Origin: Hanamia caeni
GTDB taxonomy: Bacteria; Bacteroidota; Bacteroidia; Chitinophagales; Chitinophagaceae
Length of the DNA stretch: 64,000 nt
Direction: 5' to 3'
Assembly: GCF_003721595.1 (NCBI RefSeq)
Contig: NZ_RJJR01000004.1
Coordinates: forward strand, 124,001 to 188,000
Below, piece by piece: positions 25,840-34,700 of the stretch. A program made the position numbers and the translations under genes. Below the pieces are notes generated by a model that ran no database searches, was not told where the DNA came from, and saw nothing but the letters and a program-made list of their open reading frames with translations. The first letter of the stretch is position 1. Each line of letters opens with the position of its first letter.

Positions 25840-26509
25840 CCAGTGGCTCTAAAAGCTTTCTTATTAGTGAATCAACAAATAAGCTCAATTCGTATTTTAT
25901 ATATTTGTCAACACAAGTAAATTATCGCTCTTTATTTCCCAATAGAAAATTATAGTGAAAATAAATGAGAAAATTTTTCACCAATTTTGGGGAATTTGTA
26001 AACCGGAGATTTTTTCTTTTGTTTAGATGATGAAAGTGAATACCCGTCATTCTTAAAATCGGAAAGCACGGAAACGCGACTTGACTTTTGTGTTTGAATC
26101 AGCAATAAATTTTAATTACTGCTTATCATTTTCCAAATCTTCTTTCCCGGGATTTTTACTTCAAACTATGGCCAGGTAAGCGATTCATTCAGCCAGGGTA
26201 AAGATTGGGCAGGCTTTAGTAAGGAAATTGCTTAGGGCGGTTTACCTTTTATCAATTAAATCAGCTATTTAATAAAAAATACCAAATATGTTATTGAATT
26301 ATTCTTAATTTTAATCTGAAATAAAGAAGGCCCCGGAAGAATGCAAATATTTTCAAAAAAGAATTCCAAAAATTTCCTTGGGCATCATTATTGTTTCTCT
26401 GGCAAATAATTGTGTGTAAAGGCTTTGGTGAATAAAATGAGGAGTATGGTATAATAATTATAACACAAACTTAAATATTAAGATAAAGAAGAAGAGGTAA
26501 ATTTGCAGA

Positions 26510-26630
26510 GGAAAATATTTACAAAAAATCAAGAAGCTGTGAATCAGCCTGGAATTTAATTTAAGAGTCTCATATCAAGCAATACGTTAAAGAGTCCCCC
26601 TGTTTCTACAGGGGGTCTTATTTTTTTGGG
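26510..26630 (+). ncRNA. Candidate small RNA with intrinsic terminator
   Basis: A TAAATTTG -7 element at 26498-26505 is followed by about 90 nt without a coding frame and then a G/C-rich terminator hairpin. No gene upstream on this strand ends nearby; the ClC gene stops about 750 nt earlier. The terminator therefore seems to serve its own short transcript. No TTTG -33 box is visible, and the RNA family is not recognised. Confidence 0.4.
26592..26627 (+). terminator. Intrinsic terminator of the candidate small RNA
   Basis: CCCCCTG (26596-26602) pairs with CAGGGGG (26609-26615) around a 6-nt loop. TCTTA and then seven T residues follow on the plus strand. Confidence 0.75.
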
Positions 26631-26730
26631 TGATAAATATACATGATTATGTTTAAACCCCTTATTTTTTTAGCAAGATATTTTTTTAGTAAACCGGCAA
26701 ACTCCTTCGATTTTAATTTCACTGAAATGA

Positions 26731-26758
26731 AAAAGCCCTTCATTTTTCAGTGAAGGGC
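26731..26758 (-). terminator. Terminator of the DUF1573 gene pair
   Basis: On the minus strand GCCCTTCA and TGAAGGGC form an 8-bp stem (26735-26758) followed by a run of T. It lies just downstream of the stop of the second DUF1573 gene. Confidence 0.85.
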
Positions 26759-26785
26759 CGGGTTCAATTAAAAGAAATAGGTTAT

Positions 26786-27235
26786 TTAAGATTTAGCTTT
26801 TGCGGGCTTTTTATCTTTTTTAGCTGCAGGATGTGCAGATTCATAAGCTGCATAAGCATCAGGCGTTAATACTTCGCCGGTTAATTTTACGAATTTAACA
26901 TCATCAGCACCGGCAAATTTTACCGTAAGCGTTTTATTAATTGGCCCAACGGCTGCTGCATTGTAGGTTGCAGTGATAGTCCCGGTTTTTCCCGGAGCAA
27001 TCGGAGCCTTGGTGTAATCAGATACAGTGCAACCACATGATGGAGTTGCCTGTTCAATAATTAACGGTTCACTGCCAATATTGGTTACGGTAATCGTAGC
27101 AGTGGGCGGGGTATTCTGTTTCACCTTTCCAAAATCGAAGGTTTCTGTATTTAATTTGGCGATATCATCGGCCTTTTTTTGTGCAAACAAGTTTACTGAA
27201 GAAAAAAGCAGAGCAACTAATAATAATTTTTTCAT
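26786..27235 (-). CDS. Secreted DUF1573 domain protein (second of a pair)
   Basis: The 149-residue protein has a signal peptide (about 1-18, ending NLFAQ) and one DUF1573 immunoglobulin-like domain. The family hallmarks are ETFDFGKVKQNTPPTATITVTNIGSEPLIIEQATPSCGCTVSDY and ITATYNAAAVGPINKTLTVKF, interrupted only by normal variation. A lysine/alanine-rich tail follows (KKDKKPAKAKS). DUF1573 proteins are common exported proteins in this phylum with no known reaction. It follows its paralogue by 22 nt, forming an operon that ends in a clear terminator. Confidence 0.88.
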   Translation of the reverse strand: MKKLLLVALLFSSVNLFAQKKADDIAKLNTETFDFGKVKQNTPPTATITVTNIGSEPLIIEQATPSCGCTVSDYTKAPIAPGKTGTITATYNAAAVGPINKTLTVKFAGADDVKFVKLTGEVLTPDAYAAYESAHPAAKKDKKPAKAKS

Positions 27236-27257
27236 AATTAAGTGTGTTTAAGATATT

Positions 27258-27761
27258 TTATTGTTCGTTTTTTAAGGTGATCAAAGAATTATTGAGCGGA
27301 GCCGACGTAACAGGTGTTTTCCATACTTCTCCTTTTATAGTTATTTGTTTTGATTGGCCTCCGTTCCAGTAAATGGTAATGGATTTATTGAAAGGCCCTT
27401 CATTGGCTGCATTATAACCCACATTAATTTGAGATGAATTACCGGCATAGACGGTGTCTTTACTCCAGACAGGAGTGGTACAGCCACAACTTGCCTGTAC
27501 GTTTTCCAAAGCAAGTGGTGTAGTGCCGGTATTGGTAAATTCAAATATATGTGTTACCGGTTTTCCCTGGGGTATTTTTCCAAAATCAAATTCTGTTTCT
27601 CTCAGCACCAGGTTATCAGCAGTCGCTGATGGTTCAGTATTTTCAGCGGGATATTTTGTCGCGGTATTTTTATCCTTTTTACTTACTTTAGTATCACTTG
27701 TTTGAGCATTCACAACAAAGGCAAAAGCAAGCAGGCAAATAAGTGTAAAAAGTTTTTTCAT
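27258..27761 (-). CDS. Secreted DUF1573 domain protein (first of a pair)
   Basis: The 167-residue protein has a signal peptide (about 1-19, cleaved after VNAQ), a charged linker, and a DUF1573 domain. Within it are EFDFGKIPQGKPVTHIFEFTN, VQASCGCTTPVW and INVGYNAANEGPFNKSITIYW. The paired Cys-Gly-Cys near the middle is conserved in the family. It is the first gene of the two-gene DUF1573 unit and probably arose with its neighbour by duplication. Location is periplasm or surface; the function is unknown. Confidence 0.88.
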   Translation of the reverse strand: MKKLFTLICLLAFAFVVNAQTSDTKVSKKDKNTATKYPAENTEPSATADNLVLRETEFDFGKIPQGKPVTHIFEFTNTGTTPLALENVQASCGCTTPVWSKDTVYAGNSSQINVGYNAANEGPFNKSITIYWNGGQSKQITIKGEVWKTPVTSAPLNNSLITLKNEQ

Positions 27762-27861
27762 ATTATTTCAATAATACGGTTTCAAAGATACTAAAACGCC
27801 ATATAAGGTTGCAAATTGTGGCTGCGTTTCAGGATTTTTAACATTCATCATTCATTATTAA

Positions 27862-27869
27862 TACTTTTG
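27862..27869 (+). promoter_or_regulatory. -7 promoter element abutting the E1 fusion gene
   Basis: TACTTTTG matches the TAnnTTTG consensus and ends only 5 nt before the ATG at 27875. The transcript would be leaderless or nearly so. The -33 region is TTTTA rather than TTTG. Confidence 0.5.
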
Positions 27870-27874
27870 TGCGT

Positions 27875-30265
27875 ATGGATACCAATCAAATCGTTGAAGA
27901 AACCATCCTGGACAATCTTTCGTTTGAAAAGTTTAAGGAAGAAGTGCTGAAGGATTATAGAGTGGTATGCGAAAGCCGTGAAACGAGCCTGCTAAGCAGG
28001 AAAGAGGTGCTTACAGGCAAAGCGAAATTTGGAATTTTCGGGGGTGGCAAAGAAGTAGCCCAGGTGGCAATGGCAAAATATTTTATGCCCGGCGATTTCA
28101 GGGCTGGCTACTACAGGGATCAGACTTTTATGTTCGCAGGCGGAATGGCAACTATAGAACAGTTTTTTGCGCAGCTATATGCCGACCCGGATCTAAACAA
28201 TGACCCCTTCAGCGCAGGTAGGCAAATGAATTCTCATTTTGCAACCCGCTTTGTAGATGAGGAGGGAAATTGGGCAGACCTGGCAAACAAAAAAAACATT
28301 TCTTCTGATATAGCGCCTACTTCCGGCCAGATGCCCCGTGCGCTCGGACTTGCTTTTGCTTCGAAGGTGTTTAGAGATGTGGAGATTCTTCGCGACCTTA
28401 CTGACTTGAGCCATAATGGAAACGAAGTTTGCTTTTGCACTATTGGCGATGCTGCTACCTCAGAAGGCCATTTTTGGGAAACTATGAATGCCGCGGGCGT
28501 TTTACAGGTGCCACTTGCCGTATTTGTTTGGGACGATGGTTATGGAATTTCGGTTCCAAAGGAATACCAAACCACCAAAGGCTCCATTTCAAAGGCAATG
28601 TCAGGATTGCAAAAAAAAGACGATTCTAACGGTATTAATATATATAGACTGAAGGGATGGGACTATGCAGGAATGTGTGAAATTCTTGATGAAGCTATCC
28701 GGAATATCCGCGAAACTCATGTGCCCGCCTTGTTTCATGTCGACGAGCTTACACAGCCCCAGGGACATTCTACTTCGGGCAGCCACGAACGTTATAAAAG
28801 CCGGGAGCGGCTGGAATGGGAAAAAAAATGGGATGCAAAAAAACAAATGCGCGATTGGATTATCGCCAACTCACTTGCTGATGATGACGAATTGAATGAA
28901 ATTGAAAACAATGCTAAACACGTTGTAAAGGCAGCACGCCAAAGCGCATGGAATAAATATATTTCGCCGATTAAAGAAGAAGTTGCTGCAACCTTGCAAT
29001 TGCTGGAAACCTATGCTGTTCGGACACAAAATAAACAGGAAGTTCACAAAGCGATTAAAGAACTGTCATCTCTGCGTGAGCCTTTGCGAAGAGATGTAAT
29101 GACTGCTCTTGCCTCTATAATTCAATCGGCCTCTCCTGCAGACCCAATAAATGAAGTAAAAGATTTTTATGAGAAGCTAAAAAAGAAAAATGAAGAGATA
29201 TTCAATTCTTACCTCTACAACGAAGGCCCAAAATCTGCATTGAAAGTTGAAAAAGTGCCCGTGATTATCCCACAGGAGGCAGAGCTCGTAAATGGTTTTG
29301 AAGTATTGAACAGATATTTTGATGCTTTGTTTGCTACTGATAAAAGGGTAATCGCGTTTGGAGAAGATATCGGCCGGATTGGGGATGTGAACCAGGGATT
29401 TAGCGGATTGCAGGCGAAATATGGGGAAGAACGAATTTTTGACACAGGCATAAGGGAACTTACAATTATGGGGCAGGCAATAGGGCTCGCATTACGGGGA
29501 TTAAGGCCTATTGCAGAAATCCAATATCTTGATTATTTGCTTTTTGCCCTTGAACCCCTTAGCGATGATGTTTGCACTACCCATTACAGGACTAAAGGCC
29601 AGCAAAGTGTTCCGCTTATTGTGCGTACCAGGGGCCACAGGCTTGAAGGAATCTGGCACAGCGGTTCGCCGATGGGGATGATTATCAATTCACTTCGCGG
29701 AATGTTCGTATGTGTGCCGAGAAACATGACGCAGGCAGTGGGTATGTATAATACCCTGTTAATGAGCAACGACCCGGCCATAATTATTGAATGTTTAAAT
29801 GGATACCGGCTAAAGGAAAAATTACCAGTGAATTTATTAGATTATAGAGTACCCCTGGGGATTCCGGAAATACTAAAAGAAGGAACAGATATAACAATCG
29901 TTTCTTATGGCTCTGTATTGAGAATTATCCTGCAAGCAGTACAAAAACTGGATAAAATGGGCATTAGTTGCGAAGTAATAGATGTTCAAACTTTGTTGCC
30001 TTTCGATCTGCAGCATAAAATTCTGGAATCATTAAAGAAAACAAACCGGATTCTCTTTGTGGATGAAGATGTTCCCGGCGGCGCCTCGGCTTTCATGTTT
30101 AATCACGTAATGGAAAAGCAGGGGGGATATCGATGGCTTGATACTTCACCACGAACACTTACAGCTAAAGAGCACAGGCCTTCCTACGGAAGCGACGGGG
30201 ATTATTTCAGCAAACCTAACGAAGACGATATAATCAGCATCGCTCAGGAAATGATGGCAGAATAA
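27875..30265 (+). CDS. Fused alpha/beta 2-oxoacid dehydrogenase E1 component
   Basis: About 796 residues join an E1-alpha domain and an E1-beta domain. The alpha domain covers about 1-360 and has the thiamine-diphosphate motif GDAATSEGHFWETMNAAG and the VWDDGYGIS end. The beta domain, from about 460, has FGEDIGRIGDVNQGF, TGIRELTIMGQAIGLALRG and FVDEDVPGGASAFM. Such single-chain E1 enzymes are widespread in Bacteroidota and decarboxylate pyruvate or branched-chain 2-oxoacids in complex with separate E2 and E3. The substrate cannot be fixed from sequence. The ATG at 27875 is preferred over the GTG six bases earlier, which overlaps the promoter element. E2 and E3 genes are not nearby. Confidence 0.92.
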   Translation: MDTNQIVEETILDNLSFEKFKEEVLKDYRVVCESRETSLLSRKEVLTGKAKFGIFGGGKEVAQVAMAKYFMPGDFRAGYYRDQTFMFAGGMATIEQFFAQLYADPDLNNDPFSAGRQMNSHFATRFVDEEGNWADLANKKNISSDIAPTSGQMPRALGLAFASKVFRDVEILRDLTDLSHNGNEVCFCTIGDAATSEGHFWETMNAAGVLQVPLAVFVWDDGYGISVPKEYQTTKGSISKAMSGLQKKDDSNGINIYRLKGWDYAGMCEILDEAIRNIRETHVPALFHVDELTQPQGHSTSGSHERYKSRERLEWEKKWDAKKQMRDWIIANSLADDDELNEIENNAKHVVKAARQSAWNKYISPIKEEVAATLQLLETYAVRTQNKQEVHKAIKELSSLREPLRRDVMTALASIIQSASPADPINEVKDFYEKLKKKNEEIFNSYLYNEGPKSALKVEKVPVIIPQEAELVNGFEVLNRYFDALFATDKRVIAFGEDIGRIGDVNQGFSGLQAKYGEERIFDTGIRELTIMGQAIGLALRGLRPIAEIQYLDYLLFALEPLSDDVCTTHYRTKGQQSVPLIVRTRGHRLEGIWHSGSPMGMIINSLRGMFVCVPRNMTQAVGMYNTLLMSNDPAIIIECLNGYRLKEKLPVNLLDYRVPLGIPEILKEGTDITIVSYGSVLRIILQAVQKLDKMGISCEVIDVQTLLPFDLQHKILESLKKTNRILFVDEDVPGGASAFMFNHVMEKQGGYRWLDTSPRTLTAKEHRPSYGSDGDYFSKPNEDDIISIAQEMMAE

Positions 30266-30339
30266 AAATTAGTAATATTTCCGGCTTTACTGCCAGAAAT
30301 TAAAAATCTAACGCAGGCTATTAAAAAATTAATATTTGA

Positions 30340-30633
30340 ATGATCACAAATGCTGAAAGACGTTTTATGGAACAATGGCGCGACCAAAAAAGTGGCCCGC
30401 GTTGGAAATATTACCTGCTATTTACTATGGGCTGGAGTGTTGTTTCTTTTTTAGTTATGTTTTTTTTGCTAAAGCTTTTTACCAACCTGTGGAATACAGG
30501 TGGACCAAATTTTATTTACTTATTGATGGGCGCCGCATTGCTGATTGGTTTTTTCTGCACACATTTTATCTATGTAAATAATGAAAAAAAATATCATGCT
30601 ATCATTCAACGGGAACGAAGCAACAAATCCTAA
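30340..30633 (+). CDS. Small two-helix membrane protein, unknown function
   Basis: The 97-residue protein begins with a charged cytoplasmic segment (MITNAERRFMEQWRDQKSGP). Two hydrophobic helices follow, about 26-48 and 57-78, and it ends with a basic tail (NNEKKYHAIIQRERSNKS). No family is recognised. It follows the E1 gene by 74 nt, and its stop overlaps the stop of the convergent YpdA-like gene by 4 bases. Confidence 0.65.
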   Translation: MITNAERRFMEQWRDQKSGPRWKYYLLFTMGWSVVSFLVMFFLLKLFTNLWNTGGPNFIYLLMGAALLIGFFCTHFIYVNNEKKYHAIIQRERSNKS

Positions 30634-31625
30634 GATTTTGCCTTCTTTCTTTTTGCCACAATATCTTGTATAATTTTTTGAGCATGCACCCGTGAATTTT
30701 CGATAAAAAGCCGGTGCGTATTTAGCCCTCCGCACATTACCCCGGCCAGGTAAATACCTTTTACATTAGTTTCATAATTTTTTTCATTATAATCGGGTTT
30801 ACAAACATCATCCTCAGAAATTTTAATACCGCTTTGCTGCAAAAATTCCAGGTTGGGCTTATAACCCGTCATGGCCAGCAACCAGTCATTTTCAACGGTA
30901 ACGGTGCCTTCGGGAGTTTGAATGTCCACTTCGTGTTCCCTTATTTCTTTTATTTCAGAATTAAAGTACGCCTTAATCGACCCTTCTTTTATCCGGTTTT
31001 CAATATCTGGTTTCACCCAATATTTTACCCTGTCGCTGATTTTATCGCCTCTTATTACCATCGTAACTATAGCGCCTTTTCGCCAGGTTTCCAGTGCCGC
31101 ATCAATGGCCGAATTGGCTGCGCCAACCACTAATACTTTTTGAAAAGCATAATAGTGCGGGTCGTCATAATAATGTTTCACTTTTGGAAGCTGTTCACCC
31201 TTCACATCCAGCAGGTAGGGAATGTCGTAAAAGCCCATTGCCATCACTATGTTCAGGCTTTTATATTCGCTTTTTGAAGTTTGTATTTTAAAATTTTTAC
31301 CCGATTTTTTAACGGCAGTCACTTTTTCAAATAAATGGATATTGAGGTCAAACGAAGTGACAATCCTCCTGTAATATTCCAACGCTTCACTGCGGGTGGG
31401 TTTGTTATTGTTGCTTACAAAAGGCACTCCGCCAATCTCCAACCGTTCGCTTGTGCTGAAAAAAGTCATGTTTACCGGATAATTGTATAATGAATTTACC
31501 AGCACGCCTTTTTCCAATATTACATACTTAAGCCCGGCTTTTTTTGCCCTGATGCCACAGGCCAGCCCAATCGGGCCTCCACCTATTATGACTACATCAT
31601 AAGGTTCGTTTTCTTTCGATTTCAT
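30630..31625 (-). CDS. ypdA: YpdA-family FAD/NAD(P) oxidoreductase (putative bacillithiol-disulfide reductase)
   Basis: The 331-residue flavoprotein has an N-terminal FAD-binding Rossmann motif, VVIIGGGPIGLACGIRAKKAG, and a second dinucleotide motif, VLVVGAANSAIDAALE (about 164-179). YNYPVNMTFFSTSERLEIG, next to the FAD site, is typical of YpdA. The C-terminal part has GIYLAGVMCGG. YpdA reduces oxidised bacillithiol in Firmicutes, and Bacteroidota also carry family members. It lacks the CxxC of thioredoxin reductase. Bacillithiol synthesis genes are not in the window, so the physiological substrate is inferred. Confidence 0.85.
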   Translation of the reverse strand: MKSKENEPYDVVIIGGGPIGLACGIRAKKAGLKYVILEKGVLVNSLYNYPVNMTFFSTSERLEIGGVPFVSNNNKPTRSEALEYYRRIVTSFDLNIHLFEKVTAVKKSGKNFKIQTSKSEYKSLNIVMAMGFYDIPYLLDVKGEQLPKVKHYYDDPHYYAFQKVLVVGAANSAIDAALETWRKGAIVTMVIRGDKISDRVKYWVKPDIENRIKEGSIKAYFNSEIKEIREHEVDIQTPEGTVTVENDWLLAMTGYKPNLEFLQQSGIKISEDDVCKPDYNEKNYETNVKGIYLAGVMCGGLNTHRLFIENSRVHAQKIIQDIVAKRKKAKS

Positions 31626-31667
31626 AGTAAACGAAGTTATTTATTAAAATTTTGTTTTATCAACTGG

Positions 31668-31699
31668 GCAAAAAAAAAGCCACCGGAAAAGTGGCTTTT
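31668..31699 (-). terminator. Terminator after the PorU-like gene
   Basis: On the minus strand AAGCCAC and GGTGGCTT form a stem around TTTTCC (plus-strand positions 31677-31699), and a run of about ten T residues follows. Confidence 0.88.
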
Positions 31700-31717
31700 A
31701 AAATGAAAAAATCTATC

Positions 31718-34700
31718 CTACCTCATCAAATACATTTTGCCATAGCCTTTGGTGAAAAATTTATCAGTATTGTCATCAGCGTCCTTAAACTTATCCATCG
31801 AATGGCCGTTTAAGTTGGTAAGTACCCTGTATAAATACACACCATTCGCCACTGGTTGCCCATACATGTCTGTGCCATCCCATTTAAAATCTGTGATATT
31901 TCTGCCGATATGCAGCGGCCCTAATTCATTTTGAGTAATTTCCCTGATTACTTTTCCTGTGATGGTCAGAATTTGAATCCGGATATTCTGTGGCACCTGT
32001 GCGCCCGTGATGGTGAAAACAAACGCCGTGGAAGTAGTAAACGGATTCGGATAGTTCATCATGTTAGAAATCATCGGTTTGCTGATCACCCTGAAGTCTA
32101 TGTGATAATCAATTCTTCCTGCCTCATTTCCAACCACATCCTTTCCAGATACTATTAGCTCATATTCCGCATCCTCGCCGCTTAATTCGGGCGTTAAGTC
32201 TATTGTAGCCGTATTTTCCCCGGTAGCCAGGTTTGCGGGTGTAAATCTCATCGTGTTGTTATCAAACCGATAGGCGCGAATGGAGCCATCCGGACTTTGA
32301 ATTTGAACTTTTAAAAGCGAGGTATCGTTCAGTGCTAAGGATTTATTTTCATCTTTCAGTTTAATTATGATGTGCGGCCGAGCAGACACAATGTCTTTAT
32401 TCAAAATATGTACGCCATCAAATGTGACATCCATAGTAGGATTGTAATTGTCATATTTTACATAAAAATTCTGGTAAAGGAAATTATTAAACAAATTCAG
32501 CTCCGGCTGGTCGTTGTCGGGATTAAAGTTTACAAAGAGGGTGTTTAAGCCGCGGAAATTTTTCGTATCAATGTCATAATTCAATTTGATCGTGTCACCT
32601 GCTATCAGCGGCTTTTGAGTGGGTACATTAAGCACATGGGTGACATTGTTGTTATCAATAATATTCAGTTTTACTTTGATGCTGTCAAAAGAATACAGGC
32701 TGATATTTTTAAACGCAATACCAAAATGAAGAATCTCTCCCTGCTCAAGCGTATCTTTCGATTTGAAATAAACCTGCGGCGCCAGCGCTCCTTCAGGCGG
32801 CGCCTGGTAATTTAAGCGCCAATAGGAAAGTTGATAGGGTGTAAAATTCAAACTGTCAGCATTGCGCATTTTTAATTGGATGTAAGGGTATTTGGAGGCA
32901 TTCACCGATGAAATATCAACATCCTGCTGCGCTTTATTAACGTTGAAAAGAGTTGTCGAATTACCAAGAGTATCAATACCAATTATTTGAACTGAAGGAT
33001 TATCACCTTGAGAATTATCAAGGCTTTTGCCTCTCCAGTGCATTTCTTTCCAGGAGGCTGCAGGGCCAAATTTTGGGGAGGTAATAAAGCCGAGTGTATC
33101 AGTTGTTACAAAAGGCCTTCTGAAATCAAGCACGTCTGAAATTCCTTTGGTAAATGCAAAGCCTGGACCAAATTCAGGATTGTTCTTTTGGTAAATAAAA
33201 GAGAAAGCCCTTGGCCGGTAAAAAGAATCAATCAGCACAAAACCCTGGGATTTTAGTTTGTGATAAAGTGAATTGCCCGATCCCAAAAAGCTGGTATCAG
33301 CCTGCCACTTATTTGCAAAAACGTCAGCAGTTGAATCAGGGCCGGTGATATTTCTTACAAACACAAAAAAGTTATCCGGAATTGAATCCATAAATCTCAT
33401 CGCTGCTACTCTGCCCGAAGAAGTGGAAACATCATAGGCAAAATTTGGTTGCCTTGCGGGGATGCAGGTAGATAAGCTTCCGCTTAACCCCGGTAAATTA
33501 AGTGTGTTGCTCCATGCTTTTAAAGTTACATTATTTACGACGTTAAAAATGATGACATTGTTTGTGCCATTCGGGCAAATGCCGGCAGAAAAGGTCACTC
33601 CATTGATTCCGGCAATACAATCCGATCCTGCAGAGGACGCAGTGGGAAAAACGCCATTCCTTGATTCCAGGAAATTGTTGACTTTCCCAAAATGCCATAG
33701 CCTGGAACTGTCGAGATGAACGTGCTGCGTATCTGAATAAAGCTGTTGGTAATAATGAGACTGGTTAGCGCCACCCGTGCTGTTGGCAAGATAAATAAAG
33801 GATGCGCCATTCCAACGATAATCAGAAGCCACGCCGGAAGCCGGTTTAACAGCTACTCTCCAATAGTAAACTGTATTGTCGTTAAAAGACAAACCTGGGT
33901 CAAACTCCAGTGCTCCCCCTGGCTGATTCACTGTTTTTGAAATCTTAAAAGGAGAATTAAATAACAAAGTCGTATCTATTTCCATCACATAATCCTTTGC
34001 TGTGGCCACTGCATTGGAAGTAGAAGCATATAATTTTTGATTTGCATTAGTTACTATTCCAAAGTCAGCGGGAAAAATCGGCCGGGCCTCATCTTCATAA
34101 ATAAAAAACTCTTTGGTAACCGAATTATTGGTTTCTGACATCTCATCCACTTTGTTTGTGGCATCTATTGTTACGGTTATTTTATTAAGGCCTTTGTCCC
34201 TGGTTGAAATAATAGGTACCGTAATTTCAATGGAATCAGAATAATAAATTGCTTTAATTTTTTTCTTTAAAATACTTTCACTATTGCCATTTGGATAAGT
34301 CCTTTTTACTTCAAAAACAATAGAATCATCAATTGCTCTTCCAATATTAAATGCCCTTGCCTTTAAAGTGAAATTACTTTCAGATACTGAAATAAACTGC
34401 GGATTTAGGATGATGTTTTGGTCCTCAACCACATAATCCGGTTTAGGCTGCGGATTGATGATGATAGAAGGATCGCCATGCAATGCCATTTCTTCCAGAT
34501 GCATCCTGGTGAAAAAATCAAGGGAAGGATTATTGCCGCCAAGTTTTTCAATGGTATTCCGGATATCATCGCCAACGGGTTTCCCATAATTTGTACCGCT
34601 TAACTGGTGAAACATTTGAATGTTGTAATTGTTTAAATACGGCGGGATACCAAGATGTGAACTCGCCAAAAAACCAATACTGCCGCGTTGTTTGGACAAT

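Larger units (their letters stand above)
25840..26785. other. 946-base region without a recognisable protein gene
   Basis: Only short frames are found in all six readings. A TATATTTG element (25900-25907) and a TAAATTTG element (26498-26505) resemble -7 promoter boxes, and two terminator hairpins lie near the right end. A 21-codon Phe-rich frame begins at 25965 but has no attenuator structure. Around 26165-26235 a frame reads like protein for about 25 residues without a start, which could be a gene remnant, but I do not recognise it. Confidence 0.5.

Noticed and set aside
25965..26030. A 21-codon Phe-rich frame (seven Phe) that resembles a second leader peptide
   Set aside because: It arises from T-rich sequence, no competing hairpins follow, and no aromatic gene lies downstream.
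30375..30581. Aromatic-rich 68-codon frame inside the small membrane protein gene
   Set aside because: It is an alternative frame of a hydrophobic coding region; the main frame has clear membrane helices and a better start.
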